A DNA stretch of 50,763 nt from the NCBI RefSeq assembly GCF_001816125.1, contig NZ_MDZA01000133.1, positions 1 through 50,763 on the forward strand, given 5' to 3'. A program made the position numbers and the translations under genes. Under the pieces are notes generated by a model. It was not told the DNA's origin and did not search any database. It worked only from the letters and a program-made list of their open reading frames with translations. Source of the stretch: Hymenobacter coccineus (GTDB lineage Bacteria > Bacteroidota > Bacteroidia > Cytophagales > Hymenobacteraceae). Shown here piece after piece: positions 16,061 through 24,766 of this stretch; positions within the stretch are counted from its first letter, which is position 1; each line of letters starts with the position of its first letter.

Positions 16061-16852
16061 ATGTTTCGCAAAACCACCCTCCTCGCCGGCCTCGTGCTGC
16101 TGGCCTCGTGCGCCACGGTACCCATCACCGGCCGCCGCCAGCTCAGCCTGGTGAGCGGCAGTGAGATGAACTCGCTGGCCACCACGCAGTACCGCACCTT
16201 CATCACCGAAAATAAGCTCTCGACCGACGCCGCCAACGCGGCCATGGTAAAGCGTGTGGGCGAGCGAATTCAGCATGCCGTGGAGCAGTACGTGGCCCAG
16301 AACAACATGCAGGGCCAGCTCGATGGCTACCAGTGGGAGTTTAACCTGGTGGACAACAAGGAAGTGAATGCCTGGTGCATGCCCGGCGGCAAAGTGGTGG
16401 TGTACACCGGCATCTTGCCCCTCACGCGCGACGAAAACGGGCTGGCCGTGGTGCTGGGCCACGAAATTTCGCACGCCGTGGCCCGCCACGGGGCCGAGCG
16501 CATGAGCGACCAGCTCGTGGCCCAGGGCCTGAGCACGGCCCTAAGCACCGCGCTTTCGCAAAACCCCACCCAAACCAAAAGCCTGTTTATGCAGGCCGTG
16601 GGCGTGGGCAGCCAGGTGGGCATGCTCAAGTTCAGCCGCACCCAGGAAAGTGAGGCCGACCACCTGGGCCTGATCTTTATGGCCATGGCCGGCTACGACC
16701 CCAAGGGGGCCCTACCTTTCTGGCAGCGCATGGCTGCCCAAAGCCAGAACAATACGCCCGAATTCCTCTCCGATCACCCCGCCGACGCTACCCGGATTGC
16801 CGACATCGAGCGCCTGCTACCTGAAGCTCAGAAATACTACAAACCCCGCTAG
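16061..16852 (+). CDS. M48 family metallopeptidase, lipoprotein
   Basis: 263 residues. It begins with a lipoprotein signal (LLASC, lipidated Cys17) and carries the zinc-binding HEISHAVARH (His134, Glu135, His138) with the third ligand Glu198 in ESEADHLG. This layout matches the BepA/LoiP/Oma1-like group of periplasmic or outer-membrane proteases for quality control of envelope proteins. No TPR domain follows, so it is shorter than BepA. A TACCTTTC string at 16037-16044 resembles the Bacteroidota -7 box one mismatch off. The next gene begins 34 bases after the stop, suggesting a two-gene unit. Confidence 0.9.
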   Translation: MFRKTTLLAGLVLLASCATVPITGRRQLSLVSGSEMNSLATTQYRTFITENKLSTDAANAAMVKRVGERIQHAVEQYVAQNNMQGQLDGYQWEFNLVDNKEVNAWCMPGGKVVVYTGILPLTRDENGLAVVLGHEISHAVARHGAERMSDQLVAQGLSTALSTALSQNPTQTKSLFMQAVGVGSQVGMLKFSRTQESEADHLGLIFMAMAGYDPKGALPFWQRMAAQSQNNTPEFLSDHPADATRIADIERLLPEAQKYYKPR

Positions 16853-16886
16853 CCCGTTGCGCTGGCTACTCTCCGCTCTGCACCTT

Positions 16887-17432
16887 ATGTCGTTTCTTCC
16901 CCGTTTGCTAGGCCTGGGCTTGCTGACTCTTTTGGTAAGCCTGTTGCTGGGCGCCTGCGAAACCTCGCGCCGCAGCACCAACGAGCTAACCATGCCCGAG
17001 TACAATACCAAACCTACCATTCCCAACAAGCAAATTGCCCAAACGTCGGGCGAGAAAATAGACTTTAAGGTGTCGCAGTCGGAGCTGGCCACGGCCTTCA
17101 TCCGCGAGTTTGGCGACGGCACCGTCATTGACCGCATACTGGTGCACAAAGCGCCCCCGGAGCCCAACGAGCCCACCGTGTACTACTTGGTGGCTTTGGG
17201 CCTGCGCAACGGCATGTTCCGGGCTATGGCTCTGCCGCTGCTCGGTGGTGGCGACAACACGTTGTTTCTCAGTCCTGTCGCCAGCCGTTACATTATCACT
17301 GGCGTAGGCTGCTCATCGTGCTTCTTCAACTTTGAGGGCGACCGTATCGCGGGTACGCTTTGCGAAGGCAACCCCGGTGGCGGCCGCTGCGACCTGCGCC
17401 GCCAACCCGGCAACACGCTATTTCCTAAATAG
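16887..17432 (+). CDS. Lipoprotein of unknown function
   Basis: 181 residues, with a hydrophobic signal and lipobox LLGAC (Cys at about residue 24). The mature part is not recognised. It has a beta-rich core (KIDFKVSQSELATAFIREF, then VYYLVALGLRNG) and six cysteines in total, several in the C-terminal part (GVGCSSCFFNF, AGTLCEGN, GRCDL), which may form disulfides in the periplasm. ATG 16887 was chosen because an upstream in-frame start would place 30 non-signal residues first. It follows the M48 lipoprotein by 34 bases. Confidence 0.65.
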   Translation: MSFLPRLLGLGLLTLLVSLLLGACETSRRSTNELTMPEYNTKPTIPNKQIAQTSGEKIDFKVSQSELATAFIREFGDGTVIDRILVHKAPPEPNEPTVYYLVALGLRNGMFRAMALPLLGGGDNTLFLSPVASRYIITGVGCSSCFFNFEGDRIAGTLCEGNPGGGRCDLRRQPGNTLFPK

Positions 17433-17440
17433 CTACGGCC

Positions 17441-17563
17441 ATGAAACCAACCCACAAATGGCTGCTTCGCGCCGCCCTCACGGCCTTGGCCCTGCTCGTT
17501 ACCACCGACCGCCGCGGGGGCCCCAAACCGGGGCCACCGCCCGCAAAAAAGCCCGCTGACTAG
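17441..17563 (+). CDS. Possible 40-residue secreted or membrane peptide
   Basis: A short frame starting ATG 17441, eight bases after the lipoprotein stop. It codes for a basic N-terminus (MKPTHKWLLR), an Ala/Leu-rich hydrophobic run of about 12 residues and a Pro/Lys tail (GPPPAKKPAD). It looks like a signal sequence followed by almost nothing. Its stop TAG lies in the loop of the terminator hairpin. It is either a small membrane peptide co-transcribed with the two lipoproteins or a remnant of a lost secreted protein. Confidence 0.4.
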   Translation: MKPTHKWLLRAALTALALLVTTDRRGGPKPGPPPAKKPAD

Positions 17564-17576
17564 GCGGGCTTTTTTT
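17545..17576. terminator. Bidirectional intrinsic terminator
   Basis: Stem GCCCGC (17551-17556) with GCGGGC (17564-17569), preceded by A6 and followed by T7. It lies between convergent genes (ending 17563 and 17612), so it can act for both strands. Confidence 0.85.
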
Positions 17577-17611
17577 ATTAGCGAATGTGCTGAGGCGAAT
17601 GTACCGCCGCG

Positions 17612-18361
17612 CTACTGAATTTTGGTAACGGGTACCTTGCTGGTCATCACGCCCTCGGGCACGGTTTGGGCGGCGGCAACGTAGTCGAACCGGGTGGGCT
17701 TGTCGGCCTCGCTGCGGCCGGACGCCAGCAATAGCTCGCCGTGGCGGGCGTACTCGTTCCAACGCCGGCGAAAGGCCGGCTGCGCATCGGTGGCCTTGGG
17801 AAAATACGCCCACTCGTCTACGAGGCCGGTGGCGCGGTTCACCAGCACTTCGTAGCGGTTGTCGGGCGTGACGCCCACTTTATTGAAGGTCATGCCCAGC
17901 ACGTCGGCCGGGGCCCCGTCCATCGTTTTGCCCTCGCCCTTGTACGTAAGGTTCACGCCCGGGTCTTCCAGCTTAAATGGCATCACCAGCCAGTACGAAT
18001 TGTTGACCCACGCGGGGTAGAGGCCGTCGAGTACTTTTTGGCCGGTTGGCGACGCCGAAATGTCCTTCCCGCGGCTATACACGTGACCCTGCTTAGTGTT
18101 CAGGTTATAATTGGCCACCAGCGTGTCCTGCTCCCAATGAAAATCGCCGGTCTTCTTGTCCCAAATCTGGTACTGGCCGCCAAAGAAATCCCAGGCCAGG
18201 TAGCGGGTGTTGTTATAGGCATCGGTGCCGCCCATGGCGGTCATCACGCGGTCGGCCACGGCCGTGGCCTTGGGGTCGGCGCTGTTGGCAGAGCAGCCCA
18301 GCAGCAGCGCGCTGCCCGCAACTGCCGCAGCTAAGTGCAAAAACGAAGGAACGAAGCGCAT
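17612..18361 (-). CDS. Outer-membrane-type lipoprotein of unknown function
   Basis: 249 residues with a signal peptide and lipobox ALLLGCSAN (Cys at about residue 23). The mature part is beta-rich with many Trp and Tyr (YLAWDFFGGQYQIWDKKTG, FHWEQDTLVANYNL), consistent with a LolA/LppX-like half-barrel as in several Bacteroidota DUF families of about this size (DUF6503-like, from memory). Such folds bind lipids or other hydrophobic ligands; no function is assigned. It is expressed alone: convergent with the small peptide gene and ahead of the Mpl gene by 127 bases. Confidence 0.65.
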   Translation of the reverse strand: MRFVPSFLHLAAAVAGSALLLGCSANSADPKATAVADRVMTAMGGTDAYNNTRYLAWDFFGGQYQIWDKKTGDFHWEQDTLVANYNLNTKQGHVYSRGKDISASPTGQKVLDGLYPAWVNNSYWLVMPFKLEDPGVNLTYKGEGKTMDGAPADVLGMTFNKVGVTPDNRYEVLVNRATGLVDEWAYFPKATDAQPAFRRRWNEYARHGELLLASGRSEADKPTRFDYVAAAQTVPEGVMTSKVPVTKIQ

Positions 18362-18488
18362 GGGATAGACGGAAAAATGGTTAATCCACGGCCCACAGCT
18401 TTGGCAGGCAGTCTGGGCCCCAGGGCGTTGGGGCCCGCTAAAGGTAGCCGTTTTTTGCCTTGTAACGGTTGAGCCTCCGGGCCCCCGG

Positions 18489-19895
18489 CTACCGCGCCTC
18501 CAAGCCTACTACCTTGGCCGCCAGCACGGCCAAATCCAGGCCATCAAACGTGCCCGACGACATTAGCAGCAGGTTGGTATCGTCCCACGGCTGGGCGTGG
18601 AGGAATTCGGCCAGCTCGTGGCTGTCGGTGATGACGCGCAGGTCGGGGCGCTGGAAGGCGGCCGCCACGGCCGCGGGCGGCAGCGGGGGCAGGCGCTTGT
18701 GCTCCAGCACGTGGGGGTTGAAGTACACCACCGCCACGTCGGGCGCGTCGAAGCAGTGCGCGTACTGCGGCAGGAAGTCGGGGTTGAGCGAGCTGAAGGT
18801 GTGCAGCTCCAGGCAGGCCACCAGCCGCCGCTGCGGAAACTGCTGCTTCAGGGCCCCCGCGGTGGCGCGCAGCTTGCTGGGCGCGTGGGCGAAGTCCTTG
18901 TACACCACCGACGTGGCCCCGCGGGCCAGCAACTCCAGCCGCCGCGCCGCGCCGGGGAACGAGGCCACCGCCCGGTAAAAGTCCTTGCCCTTGATGCCCA
19001 GCTGCTTGCACACCTCGCGCGCCGCCGAAATGTTGCGCAAGTTGTGCTCGCCAAACACCTGAATCGGCACCTCCTCGTCCTTCTTGGTCAGCAGAAACGT
19101 CTGGCCGTCGCGCACCACGTTCTCGTGGGGCCCGTAGCCGATGTAGGTCACGCTGGAGTTGGTGGGCACGGCGATGAGCTGGGTCTGCTCGTCGTCCTGG
19201 TCGTAAATCAGCACGCCCGATTTGGGCGTCATGTCGGCGAAAATGCGGAACTGCTCGCGGTAGATTTCCTCGGTCGGAAACACGTTGATGTGGTCCCAGC
19301 TGATGCCCGAAATTACCCCGATGTGGTGCTGGTAGAGGTGGAACTTGGGCCGCCGGTCCACCGGTGACGACAGGTACTCGTCGCCCTCGATGATGATGAC
19401 CGGCGCGTCGTCCGTCAGCTGTACCATCAGGTCGAAGCCCGCCAGCTGGGCCCCCACCGCGTAGTCGAACTTGCGGCCATAAAACCGCAGCACGTGCAGG
19501 ATGCAGGCCGTGATGCTGGTTTTGCCGTGCGAGCCGCCGATGACCACCCGTTGCTTGTCGCGGCTGGCCTCGTAGATGTACTCGGGAAAGGAATAGATTT
19601 TCAGGCCCAGCTCCTGGGCCCGGCGCAGCTCGGGGTTGTCGGGGCGGGCGTGCATGCCCACAATCACGGCGTCGAGGTCGGACGTGATGCGGGCCGGGTC
19701 CCAGCCCTCCTGCGAAGGCAGCAGGCCGGCGGCGGCCAGGCGGCCCCGGGCGGGCTCAAAAATCTCGTCGTCGGTGCCCGTCACGTGGGCCCCCTGGCGG
19801 TGCAGGGCCAGCGCCAGGTTGTGCATGATGCTGCCGCCCACGGCGATGAGGTGCAAGCGCTGCGGCGCGGAATCGGAAGAAGCTAAATTGGTCAT
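18489..19895 (-). CDS. mpl: Mpl-like UDP-N-acetylmuramate:peptide ligase
   Basis: 468 residues of the Mur ligase superfamily. It has an N-terminal Rossmann-like UDP-MurNAc domain (HLIAVGGSIMHNLALAL), an ATP-binding P-loop GSHGKTS at 121-127 with Ser where Mur ligases usually have Thr, the central domain (EGDEYLSS, ISWDHINVF) and a C-terminal domain with KDFAHAPSKLRAT. The AGxxH start of MurC is GGSIM here, which is the Mpl pattern. Mpl joins recycled L-Ala-gamma-D-Glu-meso-DAP to UDP-MurNAc, saving cell-wall peptide. No other division/cell-wall genes are nearby, which also favours Mpl over MurC. Confidence 0.85.
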   Translation of the reverse strand: MTNLASSDSAPQRLHLIAVGGSIMHNLALALHRQGAHVTGTDDEIFEPARGRLAAAGLLPSQEGWDPARITSDLDAVIVGMHARPDNPELRRAQELGLKIYSFPEYIYEASRDKQRVVIGGSHGKTSITACILHVLRFYGRKFDYAVGAQLAGFDLMVQLTDDAPVIIIEGDEYLSSPVDRRPKFHLYQHHIGVISGISWDHINVFPTEEIYREQFRIFADMTPKSGVLIYDQDDEQTQLIAVPTNSSVTYIGYGPHENVVRDGQTFLLTKKDEEVPIQVFGEHNLRNISAAREVCKQLGIKGKDFYRAVASFPGAARRLELLARGATSVVYKDFAHAPSKLRATAGALKQQFPQRRLVACLELHTFSSLNPDFLPQYAHCFDAPDVAVVYFNPHVLEHKRLPPLPPAAVAAAFQRPDLRVITDSHELAEFLHAQPWDDTNLLLMSSGTFDGLDLAVLAAKVVGLEAR

Positions 19896-20024
19896 GCGAA
19901 GAAAAGGAGCGAGCGGGCCAACGGCCGGGTTCGGGGCCGCGAAAGTACAAAAACTGCCCGCCAAACCGGGCCCGGGGCCCCGGCCGAACATGATTTTATG
20001 AGCCGGTTTACCCCCTTCCGGGGT

Positions 20025-20032
20025 TAGCTTTG
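20025..20032 (+). promoter_or_regulatory. Candidate -7 box (TAnnTTTG) for dnaB
   Basis: TAGCTTTG matches the Bacteroidota primary sigma -7 consensus exactly and lies 66 bases upstream of the dnaB ATG in the divergent mpl/dnaB gap. The -33 element is weak (no clear TTTG at the expected distance). Confidence 0.4.
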
Positions 20033-20097
20033 TTATTCAGGCTCGCCGTAGTTTTTGCCAATTTCCTGGCGTTTATTTACAATTGCTTCATTATCAC

Positions 20098-22761
20098 ATG
20101 CCAGACGAAATGGACGACCGCGTCAAGCAATCCGCTGCCCGCGCCAAAGCCGCTTGGGCGGGGCGCGGCACCAGTGGACAGCCGTTCCAGGCCAGCGCCG
20201 CCGGCAAGCTGCCACCCCAGGCCCTGGAGCTGGAGGTGGCCGTGCTCGGGGCCCTGATGCTGGAAAAAGACGCCCTCACGTCGGTCATCGACATCCTGCG
20301 CCCCGAAAGCTTTTACAAGGATTCGCACCAGCGCATTTTCAAGGCCATCATCAGCCTGTTCGACAAGTCGGAGCCCATCGACCAGCTCACCGTGGTGCAC
20401 GAGCTGCGCGAGTTGGGCGAGCTAGAAGCCTGCGGCGGTGCGTTTTACGTGGCCGGCCTCACGATGAAGGTGAACTCGGCGGCCAACGTTGAGTTCCACG
20501 CCCGCATCATCACGGAAGCCGCCATCAAACGCGAGCTGATCCGCATTTCCAGCGAAATCCAGCGCGACGCCTTCGAGGACACGACCGACGTGTTTGCCCT
20601 GCTCGACCAAACCGAGCAGTCGTTGTTCGAGGTGTCGGAGTCGAACATTCGCAAGAACTTCGACGACATGCGCAGCCTGATGGGCAAGGCCATCAAGGAG
20701 CTGGAAGAAAAGAAAAACCAGAAGGATGGCCTCACCGGCGTACCCTCCGGCTTTACGGCCCTCGACCGCGTGACCAGTGGCTGGCAACCCTCTGACCTGG
20801 TGATTATTGCGGCCCGGCCAGGCATGGGAAAATGTCTCGGAAAAGGCACAAAGGTGCTGATGTTCGACGGCAGCCTGCGCAAGGTGGAAGACGTGCGCGA
20901 AGGAGAGCTGCTGATGGGCGACGACTCGACCCCGCGCCGGGTGAAGAGCATTGCCCGGGGCCGCGAAAACATGTACTGGGTGCGCCAGAACAAGGGTGAC
21001 GACTACCGCGTGAACGAGAGCCACATCCTCTCGCTCAAACGCTCGCGCAACGAGGGCCCCCAACGCCACGGCGACGTGCTGAACATTGAAGTGCGCGACT
21101 ACCTGGCCCGGGGCCCCAAGTTCCGCTCCAACTATAAGGGCTACAAAGTGGCCGTGGAGTTTGCCGAAAAAACCTTGCCCATCGACCCGTATTTCCTGGG
21201 CGTGTGGCTGGGCGATGGGTCGTCGAACGACTGCCGCATCACGGGGCAGGACGCAGAGATTATTGATTACCTGCACGAATACGCCGCCGACCTGAACATG
21301 CAGGTGACGGTAGGTGTGGCGGCCAACCGCTGCAATAGCTACGGCATCACGCGCGGGCAGCAGGGCGGCAGCCTGGCCCAGTTCTCGGTGCAGGACGAGC
21401 TGCGCCAGCTGGACGTGCTGGGCCGCAAGCACATCCCGCAGCGCTATCTGGTCAACTCAACTGAAAACCGCCTGCGCCTGCTGGCCGGCCTCATCGACAG
21501 CGACGGCCACCTGAACGTGGTGAGCAACGGCTACGAAATCACGCAGAAAAACGAGGCCCTGGCCCGCCAAATCAAGTTTTTGTGCGACTCGCTGGGCTTC
21601 CGCACGTCGCTGACGAAAAAGCGGGCCGTTATTACCAGCATCGGCTACGTGTGCGACGTGTGGCGCGTGCGTTTCTACGGCGACCTCGACCGCGTGCCGG
21701 TGCGCGTGGCCCGCAAAAAGGCCAACCCCTGGGCCTCGCCCGTGGACTGGCGGATGACGGGCATCACGGTCGAGTTCGATAAAGTCGATGATTACTACGG
21801 CTTTGAGATTGACGGCAACCGCCTGTTCCTGCTCCAGGATTTGACGGTGACGCACAACACGGCATTCGTGGTGTCGGCCATGCGCAACGCGGCGGTGGAG
21901 TTTAAGCGGCCGGTGGCCATTTTCTCGCTGGAAATGTCGTCGTTGCAGCTCGTCAACCGCCTCATTTCGGCCGAGGCAGAGTTGGATTCGGACAAGATTA
22001 AGAAGGGCACGCTAGCCGACCACGAGTGGCAGCAGCTCAACCACAAGATTACCGACCTCTCGGCGGCTCCGATTTACATCGACGACACGCCGGCGCTGAG
22101 CATCCGCGAGCTGCGCACCAAGTGCCGCCGCCTGCGCTCGCAGAAGGACGTGCAGCTCATCATCGTGGACTACCTGCAGCTGATGAGCGGCAACACCGAC
22201 GGGCGCGGCGGCAACCGCGAGCAGGAAATTGCCAGCATCTCGCGGGCCCTGAAGGGCATCGCCAAGGAGCTGAACGTGCCCGTGCTGGCGCTGTCGCAGC
22301 TCTCGCGCTCGGTGGAAACGCGGGGCGGCGACAAGAAGCCGCAGCTGAGCGACTTGCGCGAATCGGGCTCGATTGAGCAGGACGCCGACATGGTAATTTT
22401 CCTGTACCGCCCCGAGTACTACGGCCTCGACCAGGACGCCGAGGGCAACCCCACGCAGGGCATGGGCGAGGTTATCATCGCCAAGCACCGCAACGGCTCG
22501 CTCGAAACCGTGCAGCTCAAGTTCATCGGCCGCTTCACCAAGTTTGCCGACCTCGACAGCGAAAGCGGCGGCGGTTTCGGTGGGGGCTTCGGCGACGCGG
22601 GTGGCTACCAGCCCCAGGGCCTGCCCGCCAGCAACTTCGACGAAGAGCCCAGCGCCAATAACTTCGCGCCCAACACCATCCGACTGGGCTCAAAAATCAA
22701 CGAGTCGCCAACGCCGTTCCCCAAGGGCAACCTGAACAAGTACGAGGAGCCGCCTTTTTAG
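20098..22761 (+). CDS. dnaB: Replicative DNA helicase DnaB with an in-frame intein
   Basis: This 887-residue precursor should be spliced to a helicase of ~545 residues. DnaB unwinds DNA at the fork as a hexamer and recruits primase. The N-terminal helicase domain covers ~40-145 and the linker helices ~150-215. The RecA-like domain begins at GLTGVPSGFTALDRVTSGW, with Walker A ARPGMGK broken after Lys245 by the intein and resuming at Thr588 (TAFVVSAMRN). Downstream are EMSS, the Walker B region VDYLQLMSG, LSQLSRSVE and DLRESGSIEQDADMV. The Gly-rich tail GGGFGGGFGDAGG is longer than in E. coli. ATG 20098 was preferred to a TTG 15 bases upstream. A family A palindrome behind the stop likely ends transcription. 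Confidence 0.97.
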   Translation: MPDEMDDRVKQSAARAKAAWAGRGTSGQPFQASAAGKLPPQALELEVAVLGALMLEKDALTSVIDILRPESFYKDSHQRIFKAIISLFDKSEPIDQLTVVHELRELGELEACGGAFYVAGLTMKVNSAANVEFHARIITEAAIKRELIRISSEIQRDAFEDTTDVFALLDQTEQSLFEVSESNIRKNFDDMRSLMGKAIKELEEKKNQKDGLTGVPSGFTALDRVTSGWQPSDLVIIAARPGMGKCLGKGTKVLMFDGSLRKVEDVREGELLMGDDSTPRRVKSIARGRENMYWVRQNKGDDYRVNESHILSLKRSRNEGPQRHGDVLNIEVRDYLARGPKFRSNYKGYKVAVEFAEKTLPIDPYFLGVWLGDGSSNDCRITGQDAEIIDYLHEYAADLNMQVTVGVAANRCNSYGITRGQQGGSLAQFSVQDELRQLDVLGRKHIPQRYLVNSTENRLRLLAGLIDSDGHLNVVSNGYEITQKNEALARQIKFLCDSLGFRTSLTKKRAVITSIGYVCDVWRVRFYGDLDRVPVRVARKKANPWASPVDWRMTGITVEFDKVDDYYGFEIDGNRLFLLQDLTVTHNTAFVVSAMRNAAVEFKRPVAIFSLEMSSLQLVNRLISAEAELDSDKIKKGTLADHEWQQLNHKITDLSAAPIYIDDTPALSIRELRTKCRRLRSQKDVQLIIVDYLQLMSGNTDGRGGNREQEIASISRALKGIAKELNVPVLALSQLSRSVETRGGDKKPQLSDLRESGSIEQDADMVIFLYRPEYYGLDQDAEGNPTQGMGEVIIAKHRNGSLETVQLKFIGRFTKFADLDSESGGGFGGGFGDAGGYQPQGLPASNFDEEPSANNFAPNTIRLGSKINESPTPFPKGNLNKYEEPPF
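20833..21858 (+). other. DnaB intein with LAGLIDADG homing endonuclease
   Basis: A 342-residue insertion (precursor residues 246-587) between Lys and Thr of the P-loop GxGK-T, the classic DnaB-a site. Splicing block A is CLGKGTKVLMFDG (Cys246 nucleophile), block B contains VNESHILSL, block F is RLFLLQDLTVTHN and block G ends His586-Asn587, with Thr588 as the +1 residue. Two dodecapeptide motifs (FLGVWLGDGSS and LLAGLIDSDGHL) mark an endonuclease that looks intact, both with the catalytic Asp. Without splicing the helicase ATP site would be destroyed, so splicing must work. Base composition matches the host gene. Confidence 0.96.
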
Positions 22762-22796
22762 AATAATCAGCTGATCCTTAAGTTTTTTATGGTACT

Positions 22797-22896
22797 AAAA
22801 ACGGTCAGACTGAACGAAGTGAAGCATCTCTCCCGCGCCGGCAAATAATTACTGCTGCGGGAAAGATGCTTCACTTCGTTCAGTCTGACCGTTTTT
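22797..22896. repeat. Palindromic repeat, family A copy 3, probable bidirectional terminator
   Basis: Perfect 33-bp inverted arms (22797-22829 and 22864-22896) begin with A5 and end with T5, so the hairpin resembles a terminator on either strand. Arm text AACGGTCAGACTGAACGAAG and the loop string AATTACTGC link it to the other family A copies. Confidence 0.88.
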
Positions 22897-22956
22897 GTAG
22901 CGCGCTATGGTCGTGCCTTTACGCGCTTAGTTGGTTAGGCGCTAAGTTTAGAATTC

Positions 22957-23823
22957 GTGGAGACAATCTCGGTGGCGACCATCGCCCTGCTGTGCTTTTT
23001 TACCTTTCTGGCCGGCTTCATCGATGCCATTGTGGGCGGTGGGGGCCTCATTCAGTTACCGGCGCTGCTGCTGCTGCTGCCCGGCGTGCCGGTGGCCACG
23101 CTGCTGGGCACCGGCAAGGTAGCCAGCCTGGCGGGCACCACCGCAGCCCTGCGCCGCTACCTGACCGGCCCTACGGCGGTGCCGCTGCGCTGGCGCACGG
23201 TGGCCGTTACGGCGCTGGTGGCGGGCGGCTTCGCGCTGCTGGGGGCTCGGGCGGTGAGCGGGCTGCACAAGGAAGCCGTGCGACCCTTGGTGCTGGCTTT
23301 GCTGGTGCTGATGGCCGGGTATACGCTGTGGCGCAAGGACTTCGGGAGCACGCACGCGCCGCGGCTGCACGGCCGCCGCGAGGTGCTGGTGGGCGTGGTG
23401 CTGGGCGCCGCCATTGGGTTCTACGACGGGTTTTTTGGACCCGGTACGGGTAGCTTGCTGCTGTTTGCCTTCGTGGGGCTGTTTGGCTACGATTTCCTGA
23501 CGGCCTCGGCCTCGGCCAAGTTCGTGAACATGGCCACCAACGTAGCCGGGCTGGCCTACTTCGTGTACACGAAGCAAGTGATTTACCAGGTGGCGCTGCC
23601 GATGGCCGTGTGCAACGTGCTGGGGGCCACGTTGGGCATTCAGGTGGCGCTGCGGCGCGGTACGGGCTTCGTGCGGGTGCTGTTTCTGGTCATTGTCAGC
23701 ACATTCATCCTTAAGCTAGGCTGGGAGACATTTCAGCTGCCATCAACGGCTGCACAGCCGGCAGCGCAAACGCCTCCGCCAGCAGTTCGTACGAGCGCAG
23801 CCGGTCCTGGAAGTCAGCCGTGA
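22957..23823 (+). CDS. TauE/SafE family membrane exporter
   Basis: 288 residues with about eight membrane helices. The family signature GFIDAIVGGGGLIQLPALL near residues 21-39 is repeated in the second half as GFYDGFFGPGTGSLL (~150-164), reflecting the internal duplication of TauE/SafE (DUF81) transporters of sulfite, sulfoacetate or similar anions. The substrate is unknown. GTG 22957 precedes METISVATIAL and gives the usual cytoplasmic stub. The last ~30 residues (LPSTAAQPAAQTPPP and on) are low-complexity and are read through the antisense strand of the convergent LLM gene, a 113-base overlap, suggesting the original stop codon was lost. Confidence 0.9.
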   Translation: METISVATIALLCFFTFLAGFIDAIVGGGGLIQLPALLLLLPGVPVATLLGTGKVASLAGTTAALRRYLTGPTAVPLRWRTVAVTALVAGGFALLGARAVSGLHKEAVRPLVLALLVLMAGYTLWRKDFGSTHAPRLHGRREVLVGVVLGAAIGFYDGFFGPGTGSLLLFAFVGLFGYDFLTASASAKFVNMATNVAGLAYFVYTKQVIYQVALPMAVCNVLGATLGIQVALRRGTGFVRVLFLVIVSTFILKLGWETFQLPSTAAQPAAQTPPPAVRTSAAGPGSQP

Positions 23824-24766
23824 TGGTGACGGCGATGATTTCGTCGATGCCATAGGCATCAGCCAGACGCTCGAACTCAGCCTTTACCTTCGCGGGCGTG
23901 CCGCTCACCACGCGGCCGCGGCTCTGCGCCATCTGGAATTCGTCCTCGGCTGTGAAGCGATAGGCGCGCACGTCTTCGGTGGTGGGGAAGGTGAGGCGCT
24001 CACCCTTGTTGAAGCGCAGAAGCTGCAAGTCCATGGCGGCGCGCAACTCCTGAGCTTTTTCCTCGGTGTCGGCGCAGATGGTGAACACGGCCAGGTTGGC
24101 CGCCGGGGCCCGCAGCTCGGCCGAAGGGCGGAACCGCTCGCGGTAAGTGCGCACCGCCTGGGGGCCCCCGTTGGGGTTGATGAACTGGGCAAACGTGAAA
24201 GCCGCGCCCACGTGCGCCGCAAACAGCCCGCTCTGCCCGCTGGAGCTCAGCAGCCACAGCGCTGGCTGGGTGGCTGACTGCGGAATGGCCATCACCCGCT
24301 CGTGGATGGTGTCGAGCACCTTGTCGTCGCGCAAATACGCCTGCAAGTCCATCAGCTGCTCGGCAAAGTCCTGGTCGCTGAACGTGTTGTGCGGGTTGAG
24401 GGCGTGGGCCGTGAGGCGGTCGGCCCCCGGGGCCCTCCCGATGCCTAAGTCGATGCGGCCTGGAAACAGGGCTTCGAGCAAGCGGAAATTCTCGGCCACT
24501 TTCAGGGCCGAATAGTGGGGCAGCATCACGCCGCCCGAGCCCAGGCGGATGCGCGCGGTGTGGTTGCCCAGGTGGGCTAGCAGCACCTCGGGGGCCGATC
24601 CGGCCAGCGTGCCGGTGTTGTGGTGCTCACTCACCCAGAAGCGGGTGTAGCCCAGGCGGTCGGCCAGCTGGGCCAGCTCGGTGGTTTCGAGCAGGGCCTG
24701 GCGGGCGGTGGCGCCGGGGCGAATGGGCGATTGGTCAAGGACGCTGAGGCGAAGGGAAGCAGCCAT
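23711..24766 (-). CDS. LLM class (luciferase-like) flavin-dependent oxidoreductase
   Basis: 351 residues, a TIM-barrel monooxygenase of the bacterial luciferase superfamily that uses reduced FMN or F420. Landmarks are LSVLDQSPIRPG at the start, the RFWVSEHHNTGTLAGSAPEV loop, RIRLGSGGVMLPHYS, GRIDLGIGRAPGAD and LWLLSSSGQSG. These place it in the alkanal-monooxygenase-like (YhbW/LuxA-like) subgroup. The substrate is unknown. ATG 24766 (MAASLRLSVL) fits the family start better than a TTG or CTG 12 codons upstream. Its 3' end overlaps the end of the TauE gene by 113 bases, tail to tail. Confidence 0.92.
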   Translation of the reverse strand: MAASLRLSVLDQSPIRPGATARQALLETTELAQLADRLGYTRFWVSEHHNTGTLAGSAPEVLLAHLGNHTARIRLGSGGVMLPHYSALKVAENFRLLEALFPGRIDLGIGRAPGADRLTAHALNPHNTFSDQDFAEQLMDLQAYLRDDKVLDTIHERVMAIPQSATQPALWLLSSSGQSGLFAAHVGAAFTFAQFINPNGGPQAVRTYRERFRPSAELRAPAANLAVFTICADTEEKAQELRAAMDLQLLRFNKGERLTFPTTEDVRAYRFTAEDEFQMAQSRGRVVSGTPAKVKAEFERLADAYGIDEIIAVTITADFQDRLRSYELLAEAFALPAVQPLMAAEMSPSLA

